Part shown: one piece after another, positions 26,601 to 37,500 of the stretch | How the letters are laid out: the number at the start of each line of letters is the position of its first letter | Numbering within the stretch: the first letter of the stretch is position 1 | Assembly: GCF_030936135.1 (NCBI RefSeq) | Contig: NC_082598.1 | Location: forward strand, 12,342,687-12,406,686 | DNA from: Gavia stellata | Taxonomy: Eukaryota > Chordata > Aves > Gaviiformes > Gaviidae | Direction of reading: 5' to 3' | DNA: 64,000 bases | Position numbers and translations under genes: made by a program | The notes under the pieces: generated by a model | Told to the model about the DNA's origin: nothing | What the model saw: the letters and a program-made list of their open reading frames with translations, nothing else | Databases searched by the model: none

Positions 26601-27819
26601 CGACTCACCTCCTCCAGCTCCACGGGGAGCCCCAGGGCTGGTGGAAGGACAGTGGGATGAAACTGCTCACAGGAGAAGGGTGTTGTCTGGGAGAAGGATC
26701 AAAGGTGGGGAAAGGAGGCATCAAGGTGAGTCAGGGAGGAGCATTTGTGGGAAAATGGAAAGAAATTAGGGATAAACGGGGCTGGTTGCAACTAACTCGG
26801 CTGCTGGGCAGTGCCCTTGCCTGGCTGAGCCCAGCACCTGATGGCCACAGTCTTTCCTGTCATCTTAAACTATGTGTGGGTTTGGTGGGGGTGTGTGTGC
26901 TTATTGGGGACTGGCACCCAGCATCCCTGCTGGCTGCGTGCAGGAGGCATCCCTGCATGCCATGGTCCACCTGATTCGGCTATGCATACTTTATCCTGCT
27001 GCTGCATAATGCCAACTGGCTGAACAGCAGTCATCAACGCGTAGATCAAAACCATATATAAGCAGTCATCCCTTGTGGGGAGGTGGAAGAGAGCTTGAAG
27101 TGGTTAAGGAGAATGACTGAATACGAACAGCCTCAGAGCCATGCGTACAGCAAGAAAGGGGTGCAGTAGAACATGTAGGTGGTGTCACCAGCTGAGTCCA
27201 TGAACCAGGACGGCTGTGTCAGTGATGGCCCGACAGACTGAGCCTCGCTTCCGTGGGATATAGGTCAAGGAATAGCATCCTACGTAATTGTCGTCTTAGT
27301 AGGTTGTTATTAAAGACTTGAATCGGTAGGATTATTGGCAGTTGGAGCAGCTTGCAGCCAGATGAAAATCCCTGTTTCCTTCCCTCGCGTGGAGGAGGAG
27401 TGACCCATATCTGCCCGGTGGGGTGTGCGGTGGGGCTGCCAACCTCTGCGTCACAGCGACTCGCTAGGCTTTTCTGTGTTAGGGACAGAGATAAAGGCTT
27501 CTCTTGGGACAGAGGAAAATAAAGGTTTTTCTAAAGCTTTTGGAAAGGTGGCTGGTGTTCACCAGGCCTTGGCTACAATTTTAGATTAATTGTATTTTTG
27601 GCATGGAATGTGAGGACTTACCAGGTTCAGTCCCAGTGAAACTGAAAGCCAATTTAGGTTAAGAAGGTGCCTCAAAATGGTTTCTTTTGCTTTCTTTTGT
27701 TTTGACGTGACAAGCATTCTTTGGTGCTTTCTTCCAACTATATGTTACAGTTTCCCTCCTTGGTGAACAGAAACGAATTTCTGAATGACAGTTTTCATCA
27801 TGCAGGGCTGCATTTATTC

Positions 27820-28195
27820 ACAGAATCATAGAATAACTGAGGTTGGAAGGGACCTTGAAAGATCACCTGGTCCAACCTTTTGTGGGACTGGGAGCCTGGA
27901 TGAGATTATCTAGCACCCTTTCCAATTGCATCTTGAAAAACTCCAGTGATGGGGACTCCACCACGTCCACAGGGAGGTTATTCCAGGGAATGGTTGTTTT
28001 CACCATGAGAAATGTCTTTCTTATATCAAGATGAAACCTCTCCTGGTGCAACCTGTACCCATTGTCCTTTGTCTTCTCCATGTGCCTCCTTGTGAAGAGA
28101 AGCCTCCATCCTCTTTGTAGCCGCTCTTTAAATACTGGAATACTGTGATGAGGTCCCCCCTGAGCCTGCTCTTCTTCCTTCTTTTCCAATGAGTT
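27820..28195 (-). mobile_element. CR1 LINE fragment, antisense
   Basis: It starts with CACAGAATCATAGAATAACTG, the reverse complement of the CR1 3' tail, followed by GGTTGGAAGGGACCTTG. It runs to the CTTCTTCCTTCTTTTCC block that corresponds to the SLEKRR region of ORF2. The minus-strand frame (LDIRKTFLMVKTTIPWNNL, then SPSLEFFK) still shows the C-terminal ORF2 motifs with some decay. Confidence 0.9.
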
Positions 28196-31100
28196 GGACT
28201 AAGTAAATCCAGGCAATGTGAAGACTGTGGCAGCTCCTGTTTGTGCTCACGGCAGCCTCACCCTGACGTAGCACTGGGACCAGACCTTGGCCACCAGTTT
28301 ACCTCACCTCCTCTAAACTAAGGTCTCCATGCAAAAGCAGCCTGGGTACAGAGGCTGGATGGGGACTAGCAGGCTCCAGCATCTCCTGCCACCACAGCAC
28401 CCATACTCCATTATTGTTCCCTTGGCACAATGAACGCAGCTCATCTGTGTTTCAATCCTGTTGAAATCGGGGAGTGAGGCTAATGTGGGATTTGGCATTG
28501 CGTTTTCAAGCGTCCTTCACTGCATGGCATTTCTGTATCTTACCTGGGAAAAAAGGTGTGCGATATCTTTCTTTTATAAATAAGACACAGTTTTATCAGA
28601 TGATACTGCTTCTTCCCCTTCTATCTGCAAAAGGCGAATGTAAAGCTTCAAACCAAAATATTCAGTTTGACATAAAACTCATTCGCTGTCTGAATAAGGA
28701 GTCAGGTTGCAAATTAAGCAACCCAAAACTCAATCAAAAAGCGTGTTGTATAGATAGCTCAAAAACGTATCTGTTGACAGTAGAACTGTTAGTTGCAGAA
28801 CTGTGCAAGAAGTAGCACCGTGGCTCGAGGCTCCAGGGTTGTGTTTGTGTGAATATAACACATTTCTCCTATGAATGCAGCGTTGAAAGATAATCGCAGA
28901 AATTGTGTAGCCTGCATGTGAAAAGGGAGGCGACGTGCTGGTGTATGTGATGGGGATGAAGCACAATTAGATTTGTACCTAAGAAGAAATTCTTATGCTG
29001 TGACAACTGCACAGAAGTTAAATAATTTGCACCTGTCTCAAGTACCGTGACTTTAGCACCAGCACTTCAATAATGTCAATACCTATATATATTTGAAGTA
29101 ACTGTATTATTGCTATAAAACAGCAGCTTATCCCTTCTTAATGCCAAATTAAGCAGAGCAAATAATAACAGGAGTTCAGTTTTATATTTCATAGAAATTA
29201 AGACATTTTTATATGCTGTAGAATACAACATAAAAAAGAAAGAGCCTTTGCAAAGGTCCTTAAATTATTGTTTGTAATCCTTTTAAAACAGAATTTCATA
29301 TAGCATTAGGGGAAAGTTAGTAAATTAGAATTTAATTAATGATTGGGGGTGATTCATTGTGGCTTGGCTAGCAAAATGAACTATTGTTTTCTACATTATT
29401 TTATCTTGCTTTTGCTTTTTGGTGTTGCTATAACAAGCAGGCATTGTTATTATTATTCTGTTTGTACCAGGGAATGGAAAGAGAAATGAGCCATGGAAAT
29501 TCCTTCTAAACTGTTTTTCCCCAGTTCCAAACATTTGCTCATTTCCGAGCCAGGGAATGTGCTTGTTCCCCTCCTCCGTTCGATGTCACGGACGGAGCAA
29601 ATATCAGCGTGAAGAGTGGTGCTGAGCAGGGGTGCCGCCCGGCTGGTGCTATAGACCTGCGGGGCGAACTAGCACTGACATGCTGGTTTCTGATCTAGGG
29701 TCATGGCTCTCTATAGCTTAATGCCCTAAAGATGAGGGGACTGGCAGGTATATGGCTTGAGTAACTGGTGGAGGTGCTAGAAGTGATTATTGGGTAGCCA
29801 GGGAGATGGAGAGCAATAATAGACATAGGGTCCAGTGGTTTTTTTAATTGATTCTTAAAATTTCAGAGCTACTTATGCTGGAACTGAGCAATTAAGAGTA
29901 TCAATTAATTTAGACATACTCAAAGAAAAAGATCTTTCTGCTTTGTTTCTTGGTATTAAAGTGAGCTCAGAGACATAATTTCGTTTCAGATGTTACTGAT
30001 CAGAAATTGTAACCTTAGGCAGACAGGGGAAAGGCTGAACTTTCTGGTAGTGATGAGTAAATTGCTAAGATCAAACCTTGGCTGAACTGAGAACAGAAAT
30101 TAATGCCGTTTAAGGTCTTCTACTCAGATCAGTAATAGTTTTACTGGTGGGCTTCACTGGGAACAGGGTGAAGTCCAACAGCATCAAATTTCCAGTGATG
30201 ACTTCTTTTTTATCTTTTTCTACTTTCAAAACACCACACGACGTTATTGACAAATTCCTCAGGGATCATCAACCAAAATGAATGTGTTTAAGGAGGCTTT
30301 GGATCTGACCTGCTGCTTTGCAGCTATATCCCTTTGTAGAGAATGGGATTTGGTAAGCAGGCAGAAGAATGTTTTCTGGCATGGTCACTGTGGGCTAAAT
30401 GCAAGGATTAAAGCGCTGGGAGCCGGGTGCGTGCTCACGGGACGTGGAGAGCTGAAGATGAGGATGTGTCTGAAATCCCGTCTGCCCTCTGGGGCCAGTT
30501 TCTTGTTCAGGGCTTTACGCCCGAGATTCACAGTCTGGATCCTGACCCTGATTTCAGTGTCTCACCTTTGAAGGCTGGGGTTAGACTCACAGCCGCTCGA
30601 GCCCCTGAGTAAGTGGAATTTTGCAGCTGTGGTTCCCTCTTGGACCTATTGGGGTTAAAGTCACCTTGCCAGTTTTTCAGATTGCCCTCATCAGGAGACT
30701 ATAGCCAATTTTTTGCGAAGAGTGGTTTCTGCATGTGTGTTTGGCCATGCATGTGCTGGTAGTGCCACACATCAGAGATGGGCTGAGCTGCATGGCCTTG
30801 AAGCAGGGCAGCCCAGGCTCAGGGGGGGAAGTGTCTCTCCGTGTTTCCTCCAACAAGTATGCCGAAGACCCAAAAAGGTCTCTATAGTCATGTTTTCTTG
30901 GAAAGCAAGAAAGGTAGCTCTGCAAATGGAAGATCTTCAGATCTTCTGGGTGACACCACGTAAAAGCACTCAGTACCCCACATTTGCACAAAGGATTTAA
31001 GCTCCAAACAAGCACATACAGCTGCTTTACCGTCCACTACATATGGAAAAGGGGGGGAAGCCGAAGGCACTTTCTTGCAGTTCTCCGTGGACAGCTGGGA

Positions 31101-31989
31101 AATGAGAAGCGAAAAATGAGCTCGCTTTGCCTTTGGATGTGCCAAGGAGCAGGCGTGAGAAGGCTGCTAAGAAGGGGGTTTTCAGCCTTACAGCTTTGGA
31201 CTTGTATGACATTTCAGGCACATGAGTCTTTCCTTAGACCTGGTCCCAGGCCTCTTAACTCTCAAGATCTCCCATTTTTTCAGGGTTTTTGTGTGCATTC
31301 ATTCTCATGCACACACGAGAATGCTTTTTCTTTCTCTTTGTAAGATGTCTCTGAAGTTAAACTTCTAGATTCTAATTAAAACGCATGAGAGAGCAGGTTG
31401 AATCTTTTTTTTCTACATAGCACCCAACCCACATTATCACTTGATAATCTTGAACAATAGGTAGCTTGTGATTGCAGAATTATGGCAGTGTCTGCATAAC
31501 TTTCCAGAAGAGCAAAGCAATGAAGATCCTTTAAGTCTATCTAATTACTTAGTTAATATTTCAGTTTATTCTCCATTTAAGCACTCTACATTTCCATTAT
31601 TAAAAATCCAGACAATTTAAATGGTAATTTTGTATGTAAAACAATGATAAATTAACATTTAGTGATCCCTTTCTCTCTTTGTGTGCATGTAGCGTCAGCC
31701 CACACAGAAAAATCCATCTTTAAAAACATGCTCCATGCATTAATTTACTCCCGGAAGAAATACCCAAAATGATCTTGGCGTCTTTGCAATGACTGTCATC
31801 TCTCTTGCACCATTCACGATCCCCTAAATGTCAAATTCATATTGTAGTTTAATTCCTCCTGTATTAAAGCATATAAATTAGTTTTTCTAAGTTGCATGCC
31901 TACTACGTGCAATTTTTGGCCACACCAACTGACATTTATTGCCTCATTCTGCTTCTTCGATTTCCCTCCCATAAAATGGGAGGCTCAGA

Positions 31990-32420
31990 TTCTGAGTTTT
32001 ATCTCGGCGGTTCTTGTTACAGTACCATTTCTATTGTAGCTGGGATGCCTTCCCTGTATATTATCCATCCCATTATCCTGCTTGCTTTCCCAGCTTACTG
32101 CCAGGTATTCAGCAGATGGTTTAAGTTTCCCTCTTGCACTCGCAAGTCCTTTCTCTGATTAGTCCTTTGTAGTGCCTGTTAGTTTTGGAAACTAACACCT
32201 TTTGTTAATTGCTTGCCTTATCCTTATTACATGGCAGTTTTCCTGCGCTAAATGGCACATGTCAGCCTATAACCTCTACTTGAGCAGGTCTTTTCTTATC
32301 TGACGTTTACTCCATTAGTTGCTGGCCATCCGTATCAGTTTTGTAGGGTCAGCAAATTCCCTGTGCGGCAGGTCCGTTTCTGAAGGTGTGTGACCTGTGG
32401 TACCTGTGGTACCATCGCTG
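31990..32420 (-). mobile_element. Possible ancient CR1-like fragment, antisense
   Basis: Weak resemblance to the reverse complement of the CR1 ORF2 middle region. The order is CTCGCAAGTCCTTTCTC (compare the usual CCCAAGTCCTTCTC), a ...GCGCTAAATGGCACATG stretch, and TATCAGTTTTGTAGGGTCAGCAAATT (compare GGTGTCATCTGCAAACTT). It is highly diverged, and a chance match is possible. Confidence 0.35.
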
Positions 32421-33664
32421 TGGCTCTCTCCCTTCGCTGCTAACCAGACCATACCCCTTTACCCTCTGACCTGTGTCACTTTGCGAACCGCTTTCTGGAC
32501 GTGATGGTACTCTGTCACCTCATTATGAGACAGGGGTGGGATTTTTTTCAGTCCTCTAAGGATTTTCTTGCACCCTATCTATGGGTTTCATATACCACTT
32601 TTTCCCATTATAAAACCTCTGCTAAAGGCTTTGCAGGCTTTGTGTTTGATTTCTGCTCACTTTCATGTGTACATTTTTCTGAAGAAAACTAGACGGTGCT
32701 TTTATTCTAGTTGGGGGAGTAAAGGGGGATAACGCATCTTCCACTCTGGATCTAGGTCTGCTGTAGAGAGGTCCTCCCTGGGAGAAAGGAGCTAGGAGTG
32801 GGACGAGTTCTGGTTTCATTCACCCGACTTGGTGGCCAGCAGGCAAGGGCCATCATCACAAATTTCAGGGCTGAAGGAAGCTCTTTATTCCCAAGAGATA
32901 GCAGGGAGCAGAGAAGGACTCATGACTCAGTTACTTCTGAGCAAGCCCAGCTGCCTGCTCTCCATTGTGCAGAGCTTGGAGCGGACACTCAGCCTGACCT
33001 CACACTTTAAGTTTTCCTGCTTCGTAAATATGCAGTGTTGTCGGTGTCTTATACTTCAGTGCCTTGTACTAGAAGAGCCCACAAATGGTTATTGTTCTCT
33101 GACATGCGCGTGTGTGTATTTCAGTTAAAGATGCCCACGTATATGGTTCATTGCTGTGCAGGTGATGAGAAGTGTTTTCTCATGCGTGGACTTGAGGATG
33201 GAGGTGTTTGAGAGCCAGAAGCTTAAATTCAGGCTGTTTCTAAGTGGGACAGATTTTGGTAGGGTGCGACTGGTCAATGAAGGCATGATTAGGGGACTCT
33301 GCAAGTCCATTCCCAGCAGGGATGGGATTGACACAAGAGAGGCTGGGCAGAAAGTTGGAAGACATGTGTTTAGTTGTAGAGACACCATTTATTCAACTCT
33401 ACCTCATTTACCCTTTTACTGTTCGTTTTCACTTTTACCATGGGTTCGTCCTCTTTATTTGGATCACAAGTGCTTCAGGGCAAGGACTGTTCAGCAGTAG
33501 TGCCAACTTTGAACCCAACCGCTAAGGAATACATCAGTTCAATTAGTAAATGATGATAGTTAAAAAGAAACATCTATTTCTTAATTTTATTTTTGTCCTA
33601 GTGATCAATCATTGCCAAAATCTGTATCGTTGCATACAGAGAGAGATATGCTTAATTTTATTGC

Positions 33665-33686
33665 GTTTTGTTTGTTTGTTTGTTTG
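33665..33686. repeat. (GTTT)n microsatellite
   Basis: About five GTTT units. Confidence 0.9.
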
Positions 33687-34035
33687 GGATCATATTATCC
33701 TCAATAGAAAATCCAAATAAACACTAACCTGGATCAAAACCACTGTAAGGCAAAAAGAATATGAAGCAGCCCTACAGCCACTTTTTGCGACTTAGAAGGA
33801 GAGATACCTTAAAGCATACTGAGAAAAATCTGTGAAATATGATGATTTCTTGTGTTTTCCAGCATTTTCAAAGTAAAATTCCTTGATTACAGATTGTTTA
33901 TGAAAAGCAAATTTCTTAATCTGTGTTGAGACTGGACTCTGTAGTCTCCATTTGCTATTAAACAGTCATATATATGGTTGGTTAGAAATTTAGCAAGTTG
34001 AAGTCCAAGGACATAGATTCGTAGAGTCTGTGAAG

Positions 34036-34150
34036 ATTCTAGAATCTTAGAAGATCCTGAACTGGAAGGGACCCACAAGGGTCAGAGAGTCCAACTCCTG
34101 ACTCCACACAGGGCAACCTGAAAGTCAAACCAACATGCAGTCCCCAAGCA
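34036..34150 (-). mobile_element. Short old CR1 3' end, antisense
   Basis: It reads TCTAGAATCTTAGAAGATCC, CTGGAAGGGACCCACAAGGG, GAGTCCAACTCCTGACTCCA, CACAGGGCAACC. This is the reverse complement of the 3' end of an older CR1 subfamily that has CCTGGCTCCACACAGG rather than the usual CCCCCTGC block. It keeps only about 100 bases. Confidence 0.85.
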
Positions 34151-37100
34151 GCATGAGAACTGCTGTATGCAAGCAGGTACATACATGTATTGCAAAGTCC
34201 CTGAATCTCAGGTGGTGTTTTAGCTCTGATTTTTAAAGAATTCTTGATTAGAAAGTACTTCGTATTTTATAGGGAAGAAAAACATCTACATTATTCCATA
34301 TTTAATAGAATAAATAATTGTTTCTAAACATTTTCAAAGACAGGCTATGGAAAAAGCTCAAAATGGGTCTAGTGAGGTGCCGTGAGCATGGGAGAAGAGG
34401 AGCAGGGTTAGGCTGTATACCATGGCCTTCAGTTACTATTGACATTCACTTTTACTGGGAAGAGGGAAGCGAGTATGGGAAAAAAAAAGAGTTAATTAGG
34501 AACGCATCTGAAATCTTTTAAAAATGCCATTTACAACCAATGGTACCATAGGTTAGAAAGAATTTGCAAACAACTCATCTCATCCATTTCAGCGTGGCCT
34601 AAATTTGTTGCTAAGCTGTCTGGCTGCTGTTTGCAAAGACATCAGTGAAGGCGTTGACCTCTGTAATACCACCTTGGTGAAAGGGAACATGACACAGAGG
34701 ATGGGTGAGGGCATTCTGTGGCTACCAGAACTTCACTTGAAGTTGTAAGAGGAGCCAAATGCCTCACCCTTTTCTGTAGCAAGGGCAGTGTACTGTTATT
34801 GCTTATAAAACAGGGGAGTTATGGGTGTTTGGCTTGTGTTGATTTGAGAAATCAGGTTAAAGCTATTCTGCTTTCTGGATCATTTGCAGCAGGAGTGTCA
34901 GCAGGCGATGTCTGAGCTGTCTCGCCTGTGCTGCTGTCACTGCTGTCTCTTGTCACGCTTCCCGAGTTAGTCCATCACACTAATGAAGTGCAATAGTCTT
35001 GTACTTTGTGCCCATGAAGGCCATGGCTGGTGCTGGAGTTTCACAGCAACACCATCAAAACCCTCTGAGCTCTTTGAGTGTGATTTTTCCTTTGCTGTAG
35101 CCAAGTGGTGAGACCGCAGGGGAGACTCAGGAATTACGCCTAGAATTGTAAATACAAATGAGTACATTATGTGACTGCATTATGATCATATAACGTCAAA
35201 ATGTGGGTTATATAGCATTTAGCCTTGAAAAGGAGAAAGCCTGGCGAGTGGAGGGAAAGGCTGTGTTAGAGTGAAATCGCTTTCACTTTTCCTGCCTATT
35301 AATTTATATTCCTTTGGAGTGTTGCTATTTAGCAAAGTGCCTTCTGCATTTCTGCCAAGCTGAAGTAGCTGCTGGGAAAAACGTAAGTAGGCCAAATCCT
35401 GCAGATATCTGGAGAGCTCAGCCAGGGTGGCTGATGATGGTCCAAAAGAGTGCGGGGATGGATTTGACCTCACGCAGACAGCACAACAGTATTGCTGTAA
35501 GGTTGGAATGCCCAAAGTCAGTTGCCGCAAGATAGCGGATATGTAAGAATTTTTAAAAATGGAATAATTCATCATTTTGATTCAATGTGCAGAACCTGGG
35601 ATCTTCAGATCCGCTCTCTGGGTCTCAGGCCATGTCAGCCGGGGGCTATTTAAAGTTACGGACCACATCTGGCATGGCCCAGGACAGTGGTGTACTCGCC
35701 AAATGGATTTCTGCAGTCAGAGCTCTTCAGCTGTCCTTACAGAAATGCTTGTTCTGTTCTCTATAGTCAATACTGGACAAACAAAGCAATGTTTTGTTTC
35801 GTATCCATTACAAAATGTAATGATATTTTCTGTAAGTAAGAAACCAAAGGGAAACATTCTGAAAGTCGGGGGAATTCTTGATTTCTGCTTTAGCTGGTGG
35901 GCATTTCTGCAAGGTCTACGAACTATCAGCTGTTTCTGGCTTCTCATCATGAAATATTTTCAAGCTTGATCATAGATGCATATAGATGCTTTTGAAGCAT
36001 TGATGCTTTTTGTTTTCAAAAAAAAGAATAAAGAGCCTCCACCCCCTTTTTATACATTCTTTAGAAGAATTCATCCATAGTCAGCTGGTAAGAGCTTAAA
36101 AAAATTCGTAAGAGTTTCACTAAGCCATAAAATTTGCACTTTACACAAATAAGCCCTTTTTTTCTTTTTCAAACAAAGAAAAAAAGCAGTATTTCAAGTT
36201 TTAAAAAATTGGTTTTTGACGGAGATTGGAAGGTATTGAACTTTTTGTGAAATGATTCAGCATCAACTGTTGAAGTCAGTGGAGACTCAGCTTTCAACAC
36301 GTATGCAGATTGGATCAGTTCAATAGATTTTAGTATGATTCAGTGCAAAATAGTCTTCAGCCCGCGTAGCAGAGTGAACTTACTGTGCTTTTTGTACATG
36401 GGTGCTACACAAGCTGTGTGGCTTTCACAGCCCTCCCCAGCAGCGTCAGAAGCTGCGGAGACCTGTTTTCACATTTACCCCCCTGACTAGTTTCTGTTTG
36501 CTGAACGAGAGAAAAAGCTGTTTCTTTGCTGCTTTGTAACCAAGTAGGCAATGACTGGATAAAAGATGGTGAGCAACGGAGGGGGAGAGTGTTCTGGCTT
36601 CTGTGAAACCTGCAGGGAAAAAAAATGATCTGCATTGTGAAAAAGGGAGGTGCAAACCTGTTCCTATCCCAGCACTTTACTCTGGGTTTAGCCAGTTTGT
36701 TCTCCAAGCCATCAGTCCCCTTGCCAATGCACAAGCCACGTTACTAACTTCATACAAATTTAGTCCAAAGCAAGTAAGAGCTACAGATTTTAATCCTCGT
36801 GGAGTATTCACATGATAACTGGGCAAGCAAGTATTGCTTTAAATAGCTCAACACATCGCTGTTATTCCAGTGATACGCAGTCTAACTCCATATGAGCAAT
36901 CAGGGGAGAGATTTTTGGCTGCTAGGTACCTCACTGACTGCCTTTGGGAGAGAGATGTGCTTACAGCATCTCGTTCCGAAATCAGTGCTGTGCCCTCCTG
37001 CCCCAGGGGGACAGGGACCGCCTAGACTGGGGGGAGGGCTAGAGGGGTTTCCCAGCTACCTCAGCCCGTATTTTTAATTTTGCGGCCAGGCAGCTTGCAG

Positions 37101-37229
37101 GTTTTCCTTCTTTAAGCCTTTTTCCCCAGGTGCCCAGCACCACCCTGCAGTGCCTGATGCAAAGACAGCCATCGCTGGCACGTCCTACGCCCAGTCCCTC
37201 CGGGACCCTGCCCCATGGACGTGACAATA

Positions 37230-37477
37230 TTTAGGCTTGTGCAGGACGCTATTTTTACACGGTGGCGGCGGCGAGGTGTTGGCTCGCCTCCCGCCTGTGC
37301 GTGGGTGCTGCAGGAGTCATCTGACCCCTGGGCACGTTGGTGTCGGAGCGCTCCGTGACGGCACGCTGCCGCAGCTCCCGCGCTCCCACCCTCCGGCTGA
37401 GCCCCTCGCCACCGGCCGGCCACGCAGCAGCGGCGCTTCTGGTGGCGTTTGCCCTCTCGAAGGCGATTCATGCGGGA
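37230..37477 (+). promoter_or_regulatory. ABLIM2: Internal CpG island, candidate alternative ABLIM2 promoter
   Basis: About 250 bases with roughly 25 CpG dinucleotides sit inside an otherwise CpG-poor, AT-rich intron. It begins with an AT-rich motif CTATTTTTAC (37249-37258), which could act as a TATA-like or MEF2-like element. This is followed by GGTGGCGGCGGCGAGG, an E-box CATCTG near 37318 and dense GC sequence. It ends at an ATG and splice donor in the frame and phase needed to join ABLIM2 exon 2 (next entry). Compact CpG islands in introns usually mark promoters. The muscle-type motifs are short and could be chance, although ABLIM2 is known to be expressed in muscle and brain. Confidence 0.6.
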
Positions 37478-37493
37478 ATGCCGGAAGATACAG
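37478..37493 (+). CDS. ABLIM2: Candidate alternative first coding exon of ABLIM2
   Basis: The sequence reads ATG CCG GAA GAT ACA G, then donor GTACAG (CAG|GTACAG). It has 16 coding bases, the same length and phase 1 as exon 1. Splicing to exon 2 gives MPEDT-V-SQPQA, with the LIM module in frame. The ATG has G at -3. Another ATG 8 bases upstream (37470) is in a weak context. Read through the same splice it would give a 40-codon frame that stops inside exon 2, so translation from 37478 would rely on leaky scanning. The call rests on CpG island, ATG, donor and phase together; no transcript evidence is available to me. It may instead be a chance donor in a regulatory island. Confidence 0.55.
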
Positions 37494-37500
37494 GTACAGT

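Noticed and set aside
26546..26974. 142-codon + frame in intron 1
   Set aside because: No domain, no flanking splice signals in a useful phase and no similarity I recognise. The stretch is mildly GC-rich, so long frames occur by chance.
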